Shown here one piece after another: positions 35,752 to 48,059 of a stretch of DNA of 64,000 nt. Under the pieces are notes generated by a model. It did no database searches. It was not told the DNA's origin and worked only from the letters and a program-made list of their open reading frames with translations. The position numbers and the translations under genes were made by a program. The stretch comes from Ehretia macrophylla (Eukaryota; Streptophyta; Magnoliopsida; Boraginales; Ehretiaceae): contig CM075773.1 in NCBI GenBank assembly GCA_037974665.1, forward strand, positions 20,233,146 through 20,297,145, written 5' to 3'. Every line of letters begins with the position of its first letter. Positions within the stretch are counted from its first letter, which is position 1.

Positions 35752-36295
35752 ATCATGTTGATGGTGCAAAGCCCTTATGTGTTGACGGTTCACAGTCTCA
35801 GCCAAGAGGGACGAACCATTCAAAAGGCCCATTGGGCTTATCGACAGCTCATCTGCTTCAACAATGCAGCATCACAGCAAGACATGATATCGATGCATTG
35901 TAGAGCCCTCTAATGTTCCGTGAGTTGGGTTCTCGTCCTTTTTGCTGGTCACGACGAACGACATGGGCCTAAATAGCAGCGCAAAAACCAGAAAAGTGGC
36001 TCGAAACTGATGAAAACATTTGATTTTGCGTACCAAAAAAAGGCGTAGCCAAATAGGCTTATTGCTCCCATCGAAGAGCTCCCAAAGGACTTTCCAACAG
36101 TATGCTGTACGCCGCATAACCCCTTACGGATCAAAAGTTGTAGACACCGAAGTGACGGAGACCTGGTCCCAGGCCCGACGTCCTAGGTCTGTGGGCCCAG
36201 CCTCTACACGAAGCGAAGTTGTCTTGCTCAAGATACCGTGGGACTCGAGAATATGAATGTGATGGATAAAGCATCTTGGCAAGGCTAAACGTGGC

Positions 36296-36317
36296 AAAAA
36301 TATAACAGTCCCAGCCA
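36296..36317. other. Inversion junction between the two array halves, with templated filler
   Basis: The minus-oriented unit stops in its A-rich terminator tract (GTGGCAAAAA). After a few bases (TATA) comes ACAGTCCCAGCCA (36305-36317), which is identical to a spacer segment found elsewhere in the array (CACAGTCCCAGCCAAGAG), and then plus-oriented spacer CACTTTTCTTC. The GCCA overlap and the copied filler point to a replication-based or microhomology-mediated join. Confidence 0.8.
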
Positions 36318-36561
36318 CTTTTCTTCTTTATGTGCTGTTTTTAGGCCTGGGTCGTTCGTCGTGACCCGCAAAAAGGACGAGAACCCAACTCACGGAAAAT
36401 TGGAATGCTCTACAATGCGTCGATATCACGTCTTGCGGTTATGCTGCGTTGTTGAAGCAAATGGGTTGTTGATAAGCCCAATGGGTCTTTTGAATGGTTC
36501 GTCTCTCTTGGCTGGGACTGTGAACTGTCAACACATAAGGGCTTTGCACCATCAACATGAC

Positions 36562-36680
36562 AGCTACGATCATACCAGCACTAATGCACCGGATCCCATC
36601 AAACCTACGAAGTTAAGCGTGCTTGGGTAAGAGTAGTACTAGTATGGGTGACCCCCTAGGAAGTCCTCGTGTTGTACCCC
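36562..36680 (+). rRNA. 5S rRNA copy P1
   Basis: Full 119 nt. The 5' end is altered (AGCTACGATC instead of GGGTGCGATC). Box A intact; 3' end GTTGTACCCC. First gene of the plus half. Confidence 0.9.
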
Positions 36681-37241
36681 CTTTTTCATTTTCTTTTGCC
36701 CCATTTAGCCTTGCCAATATGCTTTATTTATCACATTTATATTCTCGAGTCCAACGGCATCTTGGGCAAGACAACTTCGTATCGCGTAGAGGCTGGGCAC
36801 GCAAACCGAGGACGTGGGACCTCTAACTAGGTCTCCGTCGCTCCGGTGCCCATAACTTTTTATCCGTAAGGAGTTATACAATACACAGAATACTGGTTGA
36901 AAGCTCTCTGGGAGTTCTATGACGCAGGTACCAAGCCTGCACAGCTGCACCTATTTTCGGTACCCAAAAATGAACATTTTCATCAATTTTGGGCTACTTT
37001 TCTTCTTTTTGCATTATTTTTTAGGCCCGAGTCATTCGTCGTGATCAGCGAAAAGGATGAGAACCCAACTCGCGGAACGTTGGATTGCTCTACAATGCAT
37101 CGATATTACAAGTTACGGCGATGCTGTGTTGTTGAAGTAGATGGGCTGTCAATAAGCCCAATGGGCTTTTTGAATGGTTCGTCTCTCTTGGCTGGCACTA
37201 TGAACCGTCAACACATAAGGGCTTTGCACCATCAACATGAC

Positions 37242-37360
37242 GGGTGCAATCATACCAGCACTAATGCACCGAATCCCATTAGAACTCCGAAGTTAAGCGT
37301 GCTTGGGCGAGATTAGTACTAGGATGGGTGACCCCCTGCGAAGTCCTCGAGTTGCACCCC
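37242..37360 (+). rRNA. 5S rRNA copy P2
   Basis: Full 119 nt, about six changes. Box A intact; box C intact to ACCCCCTG; changes include GAGATTAG and CCTCGAGTTG. Confidence 0.92.
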
Positions 37361-37920
37361 CCTTTTTATTTTTTTTGACCCGTTTAGCCTTGCCAAGATG
37401 CTTTATCCTCACATTTATATTCTCGAGTCCCACGGCATATTGGGCAAGACAACTTCGCATCGCGTAGAGGCTGGGCCAGCAAACCGAGGACGTGGGGCTG
37501 GTGACCAGGTCTCCGTCGCTCCGATGCCCATAACTTTTGATCCGCAAGGATTTATGCGGCGCATAGAATACCGGTCGAAAGCTCTTTGGGAGCTCTACCA
37601 TGGGGAAAGACAAGCCTGCACAGCTGCACCTATTTTCGGTACCCAAAAATGAACATTTTCATCAATTTCGAACTACTTTTCTTCTTTTGGCATTGTTTTT
37701 TAGGCCTGGGTCGTTAGTCGTGAGCCGCGAAAATGACGAGAACCCAACTAGCGGAACATTATAATGCTCTACAACGCGTTGATATCACATCTTTCAATGA
37801 TGCTGTGTTGTTGAAGCAGATGGGTTGTCGATAAGCCCAATGGGCCTTTTGAATGGTTCGTCTATCTTGGTTAGGACTGTGAACCGTCAACACATAAAGG
37901 CTTTGCACCATCAACATGAT

Positions 37921-38039
37921 GGGTGCGATTGTACCAGTACTAATGCATCGGATCCCATCAAAACTCTGAAGTTAAGCGTACTTGGGCGAGAGTAGTACTA
38001 GGATAGGTGACCCCTTGGGAAGTCCTCGTGTTGCACCTT
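37921..38039 (+). rRNA. 5S rRNA copy P3
   Basis: Full 119 nt. GATTGTACCAGTAC and CAAAACTCTGAAG are shared with P11, 5418 bp downstream. 3' end degraded (CACCTT). Confidence 0.9.
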
Positions 38040-38599
38040 CTTTTTCATTTTTTTTGCCCCGTTTAGCCTTGCCAAGATGCTTTATCAATCACATTTATAC
38101 TCTCTAGTACCACAGCATCTTGGGCAAGACAACTTCGCATCGCGTAGAGGCTGGGCATGCAAACTGAGGACGTATGTCTTGTGACCAGGTCTCTGTCGCT
38201 CCGATACCCATAACTTTATATCTGTAAGGAGTTATGTGGCACACAGCATACCGTTGGAAAGCTCTTCGGGAGCTCTACGATGGGGGCAGCAAGCCTGCTC
38301 GGCTGTGCCTATTTTTTGTATGCAAAATCAAACATTTTTATTAGTTTTGGTCTATTTTTCTACTTTTTACGGTGTTTTTTAGGCCCGAGTAGTTCGTCGT
38401 GAGCCGCAAAAAGGACAAGAACCCAATTCGCAGAAGATTGGAATGCTCTACAATGCATTGATATCACGTCTTGCGGTGATGCTACGTTGTTGAAGCAGAT
38501 AGGCTGTCGATAAGCCCAATGGGCCTTTTGATTAGTTTGTCTCTCTTGGCTGGGACTGTGAATCATCAACAAATAAGGGCTTTGTACCATCAACATGAC

Positions 38600-38718
38600 G
38601 GGTGTGATCATACCTGCACTAATGCACCGCATCCCATTAGAACTCCGAAGTTAAGTGTGGTTGGGCAAGAGTAGTATTAGGATAGGTGACCCCCTGGGAA
38701 GTCCTCGTGTTGTACCCC
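38600..38718 (+). rRNA. 5S rRNA copy P4
   Basis: Full 119 nt. GATCATACCTGCAC and the downstream spacer TTTGCCTCGTTTTGCC are shared with P12, 5418 bp away. Box A AGTTAAGTGTGGTTGG. Confidence 0.9.
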
Positions 38719-39278
38719 CCTTTTCATTTTTATTTGCCTCGTTTTGCCTTAACAAGATACTTTATTCATCACATTTATACTCTCGAGTCCCACGGCATCT
38801 TCGGCAAGACAACTTCACATCGCGTAGAGGCTGGGCATGCAAACCGAGGACGTGGGGCTTGTGACCAGGTCTCCATCGCTCCGGTACCCATAACTTTTGA
38901 TCCGTAAGGATTTATGTGGCGCATAGCATACTGTTGGAAAGCTCTCCGGGAGCTCTACGATGGGGGCAGCAATCCTGCTCGACTGTGCCTACTTTTGGTA
39001 CTCAAAATCAAATATTTTCATCAGTTTTGGGCCACTTTTCTTCTTTTTGGGCTATTTTTTAGGCCCGAGTTATTAGTCATGAGCTGCGAAAAGGATAAGA
39101 ACCCAACTCACAGAACGTTGGAATGCTCTACAGCTCGTCGATATCATGTCTTATAGTGATGCTGCGTTGTTGAATCAGATGGGCTGTCGATAATCCCAAT
39201 GGGCCTTTTGAATAGTTTGTCTCTCTTGGCTGGGACTGTGAACTGTCAGCACATAAGGCTTTGCACCATAGACATTAC

Positions 39279-39397
39279 AGGTGCGATAATACCAGCACTA
39301 ATGCACCGGATCCCACCAGAACTTCGAAGTTAAGCGTTCTTGGGCGAGAGTAGTACTAGGATAGGTGACCCCTTGGGAAGTCCTCGTGTTGCAACCC
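39279..39397 (+). rRNA. 5S rRNA copy P5
   Basis: Full 119 nt. Starts AGGTGCGATA, preceded by CATTAC; GCGTTCTTGG in box A; 3' GTTGCAACCC. All these are shared with P13. Confidence 0.9.
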
Positions 39398-39957
39398 CGT
39401 TTTCATTTTTTTTTGCCCCGTTTAGCCTTGCCAAGTTGCTTTATCCATGACACTTATATTCTCGAGTCCCATGGCATCTTGAGCAATACAACTTCGCATC
39501 ATGTTGAAGCTGGGCCCGCAAACCGATGATGTGGGGCTAGTGACCAGGTCTCTGTCGCTCTGATGCCCATAACTTTTGATCCGTAAGGGGTTATACGGCG
39601 TACATTATACCGTTGGAAAGCTTTCTTAGAACTCTAAGGCGGGGGTAGCAAGCTTGCTCGGCTGTGCTTGTTTTTTGTACCCAAAATCAAAATTTTTAAA
39701 CAATTTTGGGCTACTTTTCTTCCTTTTGCGCTGTTTTTTAGGCCCGGGACGTTCGTCGTGAGCCGCAAAAAGGACGAGAACCCAACTCGCGGACCATTGG
39801 AATGCTCTACAATGCATCAAAATCACGTCTTGCGGTGGTGCTGCGTTGTTGAAGCAGATAGGCTGTCGATAAGCCCAATGGGCCTTTTGAATGGTTCGTC
39901 TCTCTTGGCTAGGACTGTGAACTGTCAACACATAAGGGTTTACACCATCAACATGAT

Positions 39958-40076
39958 AGGTGTGATCATACCAATACTAATGCACCGGATCCCATCAGAA
40001 CTCCGAAGTTAAGCATGCTTTGGCGAGAATAGTACTAGGATGGGTGACACCTTGGGAAGTCCTCGTGTTGCACCCC
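39958..40076 (+). rRNA. 5S rRNA copy P6
   Basis: Full 119 nt. AGGTGTGATC start, GCTTTGGCGAGAATAG and GGGTGACACC are shared with P14. Confidence 0.9.
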
Positions 40077-40637
40077 CCTTTTCATTTATTTTGCCCCGTT
40101 TAGCCTTGCCAAGATGCTTTATCCATCACATTTATATTCTTGAGTCCCTCTGCATCTTGGGCAAGACAACTTCGAAATACGTAGAGGCTGGGCACGCAAA
40201 CCGAAAACGTGGGGCCTGTGACAATTTCTCCGTCGCTCCGATGCCCATAACTTTTGATTCGTTAGGAGTTATGCGGCACATAACATATAGTTGGAAAGCT
40301 CTTCAGGAGCTCAACGACCGGGGCAGCAAGCTTCCTCGGCTACGCCTATTTTCGTTACCCAAAATCAAACATTTTCATCAGTTTTGAGCCACTTTTTTTC
40401 TTTTTGCGCTATTTTTTTAGGACCGGGTCGTTCGTCGTGAGCCGCAAAAAGGACGAGAACCCAACTCGCAGAATGTTGAAATGCTCTACAACACGTCGAT
40501 ATCACGTCTAGCGGTGATGCCGCGTTGTTGAAGAAGATAGGCTGTCGATAAGCCCAATGGGCCTTTTGAATAGTTTGTCTCTTGTGGCTGAGACTGTGAA
40601 CCGTCAACACATAAGGGCTTTGCACCATGAACATGAC

Positions 40638-40756
40638 GGGTGTGATCATACCAGCACTAATGCACCGGATCCGACCAGAACTCCAAAATTAAGCGTGCTT
40701 GGGCGAGAGTAGTACTAGGATGGGTGACCCCTTGGGAAGTCCTCGTGTTGCATCCC
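40638..40756 (+). rRNA. 5S rRNA copy P7
   Basis: Full 119 nt. ATCCGACCAGAAC and CAAAATTAAGCGTGC variants; box C intact except the last bases. No clear partner in the duplicated block. Confidence 0.9.
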
Positions 40757-41317
40757 ACTTTTCATTTTTTTTGCCCCGTTTGGCCTTGCCAAGATGCTTT
40801 ATCCATGACATTTATCTTCTTGAGTCCCATGCCCTCTTGGGCAAGACAACGTGGCATTGCGTAGGACCTGGGCTCGCAAACCGAGGATGTAGGGCCTGTG
40901 ACCAGGTCTCCGTCACTCTGATGCCCATAACTTTTGATCCATAAGGCGTTATACGGCACACAACATACCGTTGGAATGCTGTATGGGAGCTCTACGCTGG
41001 GGGCAGCAAGCCTGCTCTACTGTGCCTGTTTTTGGTAGCCAAAATCAAACTTTTTCATCAGTTTGAGGCTACTTTTCTTCTTTTTTCGGTGTTTTTTAGG
41101 CCCGAGTCGTTCATCATGAGCCTCGAAAAGGACAAGAACCCAACTCACAGAACATTGAAATGCTCTACAATGCATCAGAATCACGTCTTGTAGTGATGAT
41201 GCGTTGTTGAAGCATATGGGCTTTCGATAAGCCCAATGGGCCTTTTGAATGGTTCGTCTCTCTTGGCCAGGACAGTGAACTGTCAACACATAAAGGCTTT
41301 TGCCCCATCAACATGAC

Positions 41318-41436
41318 GGGTGCGATCATACTGACACTAATGCACCGGATCCCATCAGAACTCTAAAGTTCCGCGTGCTTGGGCGAGAATAGTACAAGGA
41401 TGGGTGACCCCCTGGGAAATCCTCATGTTGCACTCC
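41318..41436 (+). rRNA. 5S rRNA copy P8 (box A destroyed)
   Basis: Full 119 nt, but box A reads AAGTTCCGCGTGC instead of AAGTTAAGCGTGC. 5' start intact. Confidence 0.9.
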
Positions 41437-41997
41437 CTTTTTCATTTTTTTTTTTGCCTCGTTTAGCCTTGCCAAGCTGCTTTATCCATCACATTTATAT
41501 TGTCGAGTCCCACGACATCTTGGCAAGACAACTTTGCATCGCGTAGAGGCTCAGCACGCAAACCGAGGATGTGGGGCCTGTGACCAGGTCTCCGTCGCTC
41601 TGGTGCCCATAACTTTTGATCCGTAAGGGGTTATGCGGCGCAAACCATACTGTTGGAAAGCTCTCTGGGAGCTCTACGACGGGGGTAGCAAGCCTGCTTA
41701 GCTGTGCCTATTTTCGGTACGCAAAATCAAACATTTTCATCAGTTTTTGGCCAATTTTCTTCTTTTGTTGTGTTTTTTAGGCCCGGGTCATTCGTCTTGA
41801 GCCTCGAAGAGGATGAGAACCCAACTCGTAGAACATCAGAATATTGTACAACGCGTCGATATCACGTCTTGCGGTGATACTGCATTGTTCAAGCAGATAG
41901 GTTGTCGATAAGCCCAATGGGCCTTTTGATTAGTTTGTCTCTCTTGGCTGGGACTGTGAACCATCAACACAAAAGGGCTTTGTACCATCAACATGAT

Positions 41998-42116
41998 GGG
42001 TGCGATCATACCGGCACTAATGCACCGAATCCCTTCAGAACTTCGAAGTTAAATGTGCTTGGGCGAGAGTAGTACTAGGATAGGTAACCCTTTGGGATAT
42101 CCTCGTGTTGCACCCC
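41998..42116 (+). rRNA. 5S rRNA copy P9
   Basis: Full 119 nt. AGTTAAATGTGC box A; GGTAACCCTTTGGGATATCC matches the variant form of P15, 4038 bp away. Confidence 0.9.
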
Positions 42117-42661
42117 CTTTTCATTTTTTTTTGCCCCGTTTAGCCTTGCCAAGATGCTTTATCCATCACATTTATATTCTCAAGGCCTACCGCATCTTGG
42201 GCAAGACAACTTCGCATTGAGTGGATGCTGGGCACGCAAATCGAGGACCAAGTCTTCGTCGCTCCAGTGTCCATAACTTTTGATCCGTAAGGAGTTATGT
42301 GGCGCACAACATACTGTTGGAAAGCTCTATGGGAGTTCTACGAAGAGGGCAACAAGCCTGCTTGGCTGCGCCTATTTTTGGTACGCAAAATCCAACATTT
42401 TCTTCAATTTTTAGCCACTGTTCTACCTTTTGCCCTATTTTTTGGCCATGGTCGTTCGTCGTGAGTTGTGAAAAGGACGAGAACACAACTCGCAAAACAT
42501 TGGAATGCTCTACAACGGGTCGATATCACGTCTTTCAGTGATGCTGCGTTGTTGAAGCAGATAGGCAGTTGATATGCCCAATGGGCCTTTTGAATAGTTT
42601 GTCTCTCTTGGCCGGGACTGTGAACCGTCAACACAAAAGGGCTTTGCATCATCAACATGAC

Positions 42662-42780
42662 GGGTGCGATCATACCAGGACTAATGCACTGGATCCCACC
42701 AGAACTCAAAAATTAAGCGTGCTTGGGCTAGAGTAGTACTAGGATGGGTGACCCCTTGGGAAGTCTTCGTGTTGCACCCC
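42662..42780 (+). rRNA. 5S rRNA copy P10
   Basis: Full 119 nt. ACTCAAAAATTAAGCG and GGCTAGAG are shared with P16, as is the downstream spacer TTTTTTGTTGTCCC. Confidence 0.9.
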
Positions 42781-43338
42781 CTTTTTATTTTTTGTTGTCC
42801 CGTTTAGCCTTGCCAAGATATTTAATCCAAGATATTTATATTCTCGAGTCCCATGGCATTTTGGGCAAGACAACTTCGCATCGCGTAGAAGCTAGGCCCG
42901 TAAACTGAGGACGTGGGGCCTGTAACCAAGTCTCCGTCGCTCTGATGCCCATAACTTTTGATCCTTAAGGAGCTATGCGGTGCACATTATACCGTTGAAA
43001 AGCTCTCCGAGATATCTATGATGGGGGTAGCAAGCCTGCTTTGCTTTGCCTATTTTCAGTACTCAAAATCAAACATTTCCATCAGTTTCGGGCCACTTTT
43101 CTTCTTTTGCGCTATTTTTTAGGCCCAGGTCGTTCATCGTAAGCCGCGAACAGGATGAGAACCCAACTCGCAGAACATTGGAATGCTCTACAACGCGTCA
43201 AAATCACGTCTTGCGGTGGTGCTGCGTTGTTGAAGTCGATGGGCTATCGATAAGCCCAATGGGCCTTTTGAATGGTTGTCTCTTTTGGTTGGGACTATGA
43301 ACCGTCAACACATAAGGGCTTTGTACCATCAGCATGAC

Positions 43339-43457
43339 GAGTGTGATTGTACCAGTACTAATGCACCGGATCCCATCAAAACTCTGAAGTTAAGCATGCT
43401 TGGGCGAGAATAGTACTAGGATGGGTGACCCCCTAGGAAGTCCTCGTGTTGCACCCC
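43339..43457 (+). rRNA. 5S rRNA copy P11
   Basis: Full 119 nt. Partner of P3 in the 5.42-kb higher-order repeat. Starts GAGTGTGATTG. Confidence 0.9.
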
Positions 43458-44017
43458 CTTTTTCATTTTCTTTGCCCCATTTAGCCTTGCCAAGATGCTT
43501 TATCTATCACATTTATAATCTCGAGTACCACAGCATCTTGGGCAAGACAACTTCGCATCGCGTAGAGGCTGGGCACGCAAATTGAGGACGTATGGCCTGT
43601 GACCAGGTCTCCGTCGCTCTGATACCCATAACTTTATATCTGTAAGGAGTTATGCGGTGCACAGCATACCATTGGAAAGCTCTTTGGGAGCTCTACGACG
43701 GGGGCAGCAAGTCTGCTCGGCTGCGCCTATTTTTTGTATGCAAAATCAAACATTTTTATCAGTTTTGGTCTATTTTTCTTCTTTTTACGGTATTTTTTAG
43801 GCCCAGGTCGTTTGTTGTGAGCCGCAAAAAGGACGAGAACCCAACTCGCAGAAGATTGGAATGCTCTACAATGCATTGATATCACATTTTGCGGTGATGC
43901 AACGTTGTTGAAGCAGATAGGCTGTCGATAAGCCCAATGGGCCTTTTGATTAGTTTGTCTCTCTTGGCTGGGACTGTGAACTATCAACAAATAATGGCTT
44001 TGTACCATCAACATGAC

Positions 44018-44136
44018 GGGTGTGATCATGCCTGCACTAATGCACCGAATCCCATCAGAACTCCGAAGTTAAGCGTGCTTGGGTAAGAGTAGTACTAGGA
44101 TGGGTGACCCCCTGGGAAGTCCTCGTGTTATACCCC
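44018..44136 (+). rRNA. 5S rRNA copy P12
   Basis: Full 119 nt. Partner of P4. Box A and box C intact; starts GGGTGTGATCATGCC; 3' GTTATACCCC. Confidence 0.9.
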
Positions 44137-44699
44137 TCTTTTTCATTTTTTTTTTGCCTCGTTTTGCCTTGACAAGATACTTTATCCGTCACATTTATAC
44201 TCTCGAGTCCCACGGCATCTTAGGCAAGACAACTTCACACCGCGTAGGGGCTGGGCATGCAAACCGAGGACGTAGGGCCTGTGACCAGGTCTCCGTTGCT
44301 CCGGTACCCATAACTTTTAATTCGTAAGGACTTATGTGGCGCACAGCATACCGTTGGAAAGCTCTCCAGGAGCTCTATGACAGGGGCAGCAATCCTGCTC
44401 AGTTGCGCCTATTTTTGGCACTCAAAATCAAACATTTTCATTAGTTTCGGGCCACTTTTCTTCTTTTTGCACTGTTTTTTTGGCCCGAGTTGTTCGTCAT
44501 GGGCTGCGAAAAGGACGAGAACCCAACTCGCAGAACGTTGGAATGCTCTACAACTCGTCGATGTCAGGTCTTATAGTGATGCTATGTTGTTGAATCAAAT
44601 GGGCTGTCGATAATCCCAATAGGCCTTTTGAATAGTTTGTTTCTCTTGGCTGGGACTGTGAACAGTCAACACATAAAGGCTTTGCACCATAAACATTAC

Positions 44700-44818
44700 A
44701 GGTGCGATCTTACCAGCACTAATGCACCGGATCCCACCAGAACTTTGAAGTTAAGCGTTCTTGGGTGAGAGTAATACTAGGATAGGTGACCCTTTGGGAA
44801 GTTCTCTTGTTGCAACCA
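44700..44818 (+). rRNA. 5S rRNA copy P13
   Basis: About 119 nt. Partner of P5. 3' end decayed (GTTGCAACCACC); AGTAATACTAGG in the intermediate region. Confidence 0.88.
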
Positions 44819-45368
44819 CCTTTTCATTTTATTTTGCCCCGTTTAGCCTTGCCAAGATGCTTTATCCATGACACTTATATTCTCGAGTCCCATGGCATCT
44901 TGAACAAGACAACTTCGCATCATGTAGAAGCTGGGCCCGCAAACCGAGGATATAGGGCTAGTGACCAGGTCTCCGTCGCTTTGATGCCTATAACTTTTGA
45001 TCCGTAAGGGGTTATACGGCGCACATTATACCGTTGGAAAGCTTTCCTGGAACTCTACGACCAGGGCAGCAAGCCTGCTCAGCTGTGCTTGTTTTTTGTA
45101 ACCAAAATAAAAAAATTTAATCAATTTTCTTCCTTTTGCGCTATATTTTAGGCCCGGGACGTTCGTCGTGAGCCGTGAAAAGGACGAGATCCCAACTCGC
45201 GGACCATTGGAGTGCTCTACAATGCATCAAAATCACGTCTTGCGGTGGTGCTATGTTGTTGAAGTAGATGGGCTGTCGATAAGCCCAATGGGCCTTTTGA
45301 ATGGTTCGTCTCTCTTGGCTAGGACTGTGAATTGTCAACACATAAGGGTTGTACACCATCAACATGAC

Positions 45369-45487
45369 AGGTGTGATCATACCAGTACTAATGCAATGGA
45401 TCCCATCAGAACTCCGAAGTTAAGCGTGCTTTGGTGAGAATAGTACTACGATGGGTGACACCCTGGGAAGTCCTCATGTTGCACCCC
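45369..45487 (+). rRNA. 5S rRNA copy P14
   Basis: Full 119 nt. Partner of P6. Contains GCAATGGATCC and GCTTTGGTGAG. Confidence 0.9.
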
Positions 45488-46035
45488 CATTTTCATTTTT
45501 TTTGCCCCGTTTAGCCTTGCCAAGATGTTTTATCCATCACATTTATATTCTAGAGTCCCACTGCATCTTGGGCAAGACAACTTCGAAATACGTAGAGGCT
45601 GGGCACGTAAACCGAGGACATGAGGCCTATGACAAGGTCTCCATTGCTCCGATGCCCATAACGTTTGATCCGTAAAGAGTTATGCGGCACATAGCATATC
45701 TTCGGGAGCTCAACGACCAGGGCAGTAAGCTTCCTCGGCTGCACCTATTTTCGTTACCCAAAATCAAACATTTTCATCAGCTTTGAGCCACTTTTATTAT
45801 TTTTGCGCTGTTTTTTAGGACCGAGTCGTTCGTTGTGAGCCACAAAAAGGACGAGAACCCAACTCACAGAACGTTGGAATGCTCTACAATGCGTCGATGT
45901 CACGTCTAGCAGTGATGCCGCGTTGTTGAAGCAGATAGGCTATCGATAAGCCCAATGGGCCTTTTGAATAGTTTGTCTCTCTTGGCCAGGACAGTGAACT
46001 GTCAACACATAAGGGCTTTGCCCCATAAACACGAT

Positions 46036-46154
46036 GGGTGTGATCATAGCAGCACTAATGCACTGGATCCCATCAGAACTTCGAAGTTAAGTGTGCTTGG
46101 GCGAGAGTAGTACTAGGATGGGTAACCCTTCGGGATGTCCTCGTGGTGCACTCC
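46036..46154 (+). rRNA. 5S rRNA copy P15
   Basis: Full 119 nt. Partner of P9. 3' end CGTGGTGCACTCC; box C GGGTAACCCTTCGGG. Confidence 0.9.
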
Positions 46155-46712
46155 CCTTTTCATTTTTTTTGCCCCGTTTAGCCTTGCCAAGATGCTTTAT
46201 CCATCACATTTATATTCTCGAGGCCTACGGCATCTTGGGCAAGACAACTTCATATCGAGTGGACGCTGGGCACGCAAACTGAGGATGTGGGGCCTGTGAC
46301 CAAGTCTCCGTCGCTCCGGTGCCTATAACTTTTGATCCGTAAGGAGTTATATGGTGCACAATATACTGTTGGAAAGCTCTATGGGAGTTCTACGATGAGG
46401 GAAACAAGCCTGCTTAGCTGCGCCTTTTTTGGTACGCAAAATCCAACATTTTCATCAGTTTTTAGGCACTATTCTACTTTTTGCGCTATTTTTAGGCCAT
46501 GGTCATTCGTCGTGAGCTGCGAAAAGGACGAGAACAAAACTCGCAGAAAATTGGAATGCTCTACAATGCGTCGACATCACGTCTTGCAGTGATGTTGCGT
46601 TGTTGAAGCAGATAGGCTGTTGATAAGCCCAATTGGCCTTTTGAATAGTTTGTCTCTCTTGGCTGGGACTGTGAACCGTCAACACATAAGGGCTTTGCAT
46701 CATCAACATGAC

Positions 46713-46826
46713 GGGTGCGATCATACAAAGACTAATGCACCGGATCCCACTAGAACTCAAAAATTAAGCGTGGCTAGAGTAGTACTAGGATGGGTGACCC
46801 CTTGGGAAGTCTTCATGTTGTACCCC
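46713..46826 (+). rRNA. 5S rRNA copy P16, 5-nt deletion at box A
   Basis: 114 nt. Partner of P10, but five bases of box A are lost (AAGCGTGGCTAGAG), so it is very probably inactive. Confidence 0.88.
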
Positions 46827-47386
46827 ATTTTTATTTTTTGTTGTCCCATTTAGCCTTGCTAAGATGTTTTATCCAAGATATTTATATTCTCGAGTCCCAT
46901 GGCATCTTGGGCAAGACAACTTCGTATCGCGTAGAAGCTGGGCCCGTAAACTGAGGACGTGGGGCCTGTGACCAGGTCTCCGTCACTCTGATGCCCATAA
47001 CTTTTGATCCTTAAGGAGCTATGCGGCGCACATCATTCCGTTGGAAACCTCTCCGAGATATCTACAACGGGGGTAGCAAGCCTGCTTTGCTTTGCCTGTT
47101 TTCAGTACCCTAAATCAAACATTTCCATAAGTTTTGGGCCACTTTTCTTCTTTTTGTGCTAATTATTAGGCCGAGGTCATTCGTCATGAGCTGCAAACAA
47201 GATGAGAACCCAACTCGCAGAACATTGGAATGCTCTACAACACGTCGAAATCACGTCTTGCAGTGGTGCTGCGTTGTTGAAGCTGATGGGCTGTCAATAA
47301 GCCCGATGGGCCTTTTGAATGGTTCGTCTATCTTGGTTGGGACTATGAACTGTCAACACATAAGGGCTTTGCACCTTCAACATGAC

Positions 47387-47505
47387 TGGTGTGATAATAC
47401 CTGCGCTAATTTACCGGATCCCATCAGAACTCCGAAGTTAAGCGTGCTTGGGTGAGAATAGTACTAGAGTGGGTGACCCTCTGGGAAGTCCTTATGTTGC
47501 ACCCC
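47387..47505 (+). rRNA. 5S rRNA copy P17
   Basis: Full 119 nt. Starts TGGTGTGATAATACC; box A intact; box C altered (AGAGTGGGTGACCCTCTG). Confidence 0.9.
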
Positions 47506-48059
47506 TTTTTCATTATTTTTGGCCCCGTTTAGCCTTACCAAGATGCTTTATCCATAACATTTATATTCCCGAGTCCCACGGCATCTTGGGCAAGACAACT
47601 TTGAATCGCGTAGAGGTTGGGCATGCAAACCGAGGACGTGGGGCCTGTGACCAGGTCTTCGTCGCTCCGGTGCCCATAACTTTTGATCCGTAAGGAGTTA
47701 TGTGGCGCACAACATATCGTTGAAAAGCCCTCCGGGAGCTCTACGACGGGGGCAGCAAGCCTGCTCGGCTACACCTATTTTCAGTACACAAAATCAAGCA
47801 TTTTCATCAATTTTGGGCCAATTTTCTTCTTTTTGCGATGTTTTTTATGCCCGGCTCATTCGTCGTGAGCCATAAAAAGGATAAGAACCCAACTCGCAGA
47901 ACACTGGAGTGCTCTATAGTGCATCAAGTCTTGCGGTGATGCTGCGTAGTTGAAGCAGATGGGCTGTCGATAAGCCCAATGGGCCTTTTGAATGGTTCGT
48001 CTCTCTTGGCTGGGACTGTGAACCGTCAACACATAATGGCTTTGCACCATCAATATGAC

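Larger units (their letters stand above)
10016..36304 (-). repeat. 5S rDNA tandem array, minus-strand half (24 gene loci M1-M24)
   Basis: Tandem units of about 679 bp, each with a 119-bp 5S gene and a spacer of about 560 bp. Gene 3' ends lie at 10093, 10745, 11426, 12106, 16150, 16803, 17479, 18151, 18831, 19510, 20189, 20870, 21548, 22227, 22911, 26884, 27562, 28241, 28721, 29400, 30080, 30764, 35008 and 35633. The 5S consensus in RNA sense starts GGGTGCGATCATACCAGCAC and ends CGTGTTGCACCCC, as in many angiosperms. Spacer landmarks recur in every unit: an A-rich tract next to the gene 3' end (T-run terminator in RNA sense), AATATAAATGTGATGGATAA, AGAGCTCCCGGAGAGCT and GCCCATTGGGC. Three solo LTRs interrupt this half. 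The region holds no other genes. Confidence 0.97.
37921..47386 (+). repeat. Higher-order repeat: block P3-P10 duplicated as P11-P16 (period about 5.42 kb)
   Basis: P3/P11, P4/P12, P5/P13 and P6/P14 share private variants at offsets of 5418, 5418, 5421 and 5411 bp. P9/P15 and P10/P16 share theirs at 4038 and 4051 bp, so the second block lacks about two units (the P7-P8 equivalents). Spacers agree too, for example TTTTTTGTTGTCCC after P10 and P16, and CCGAGATATCTA near 43005 and 47054. Confidence 0.82.
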
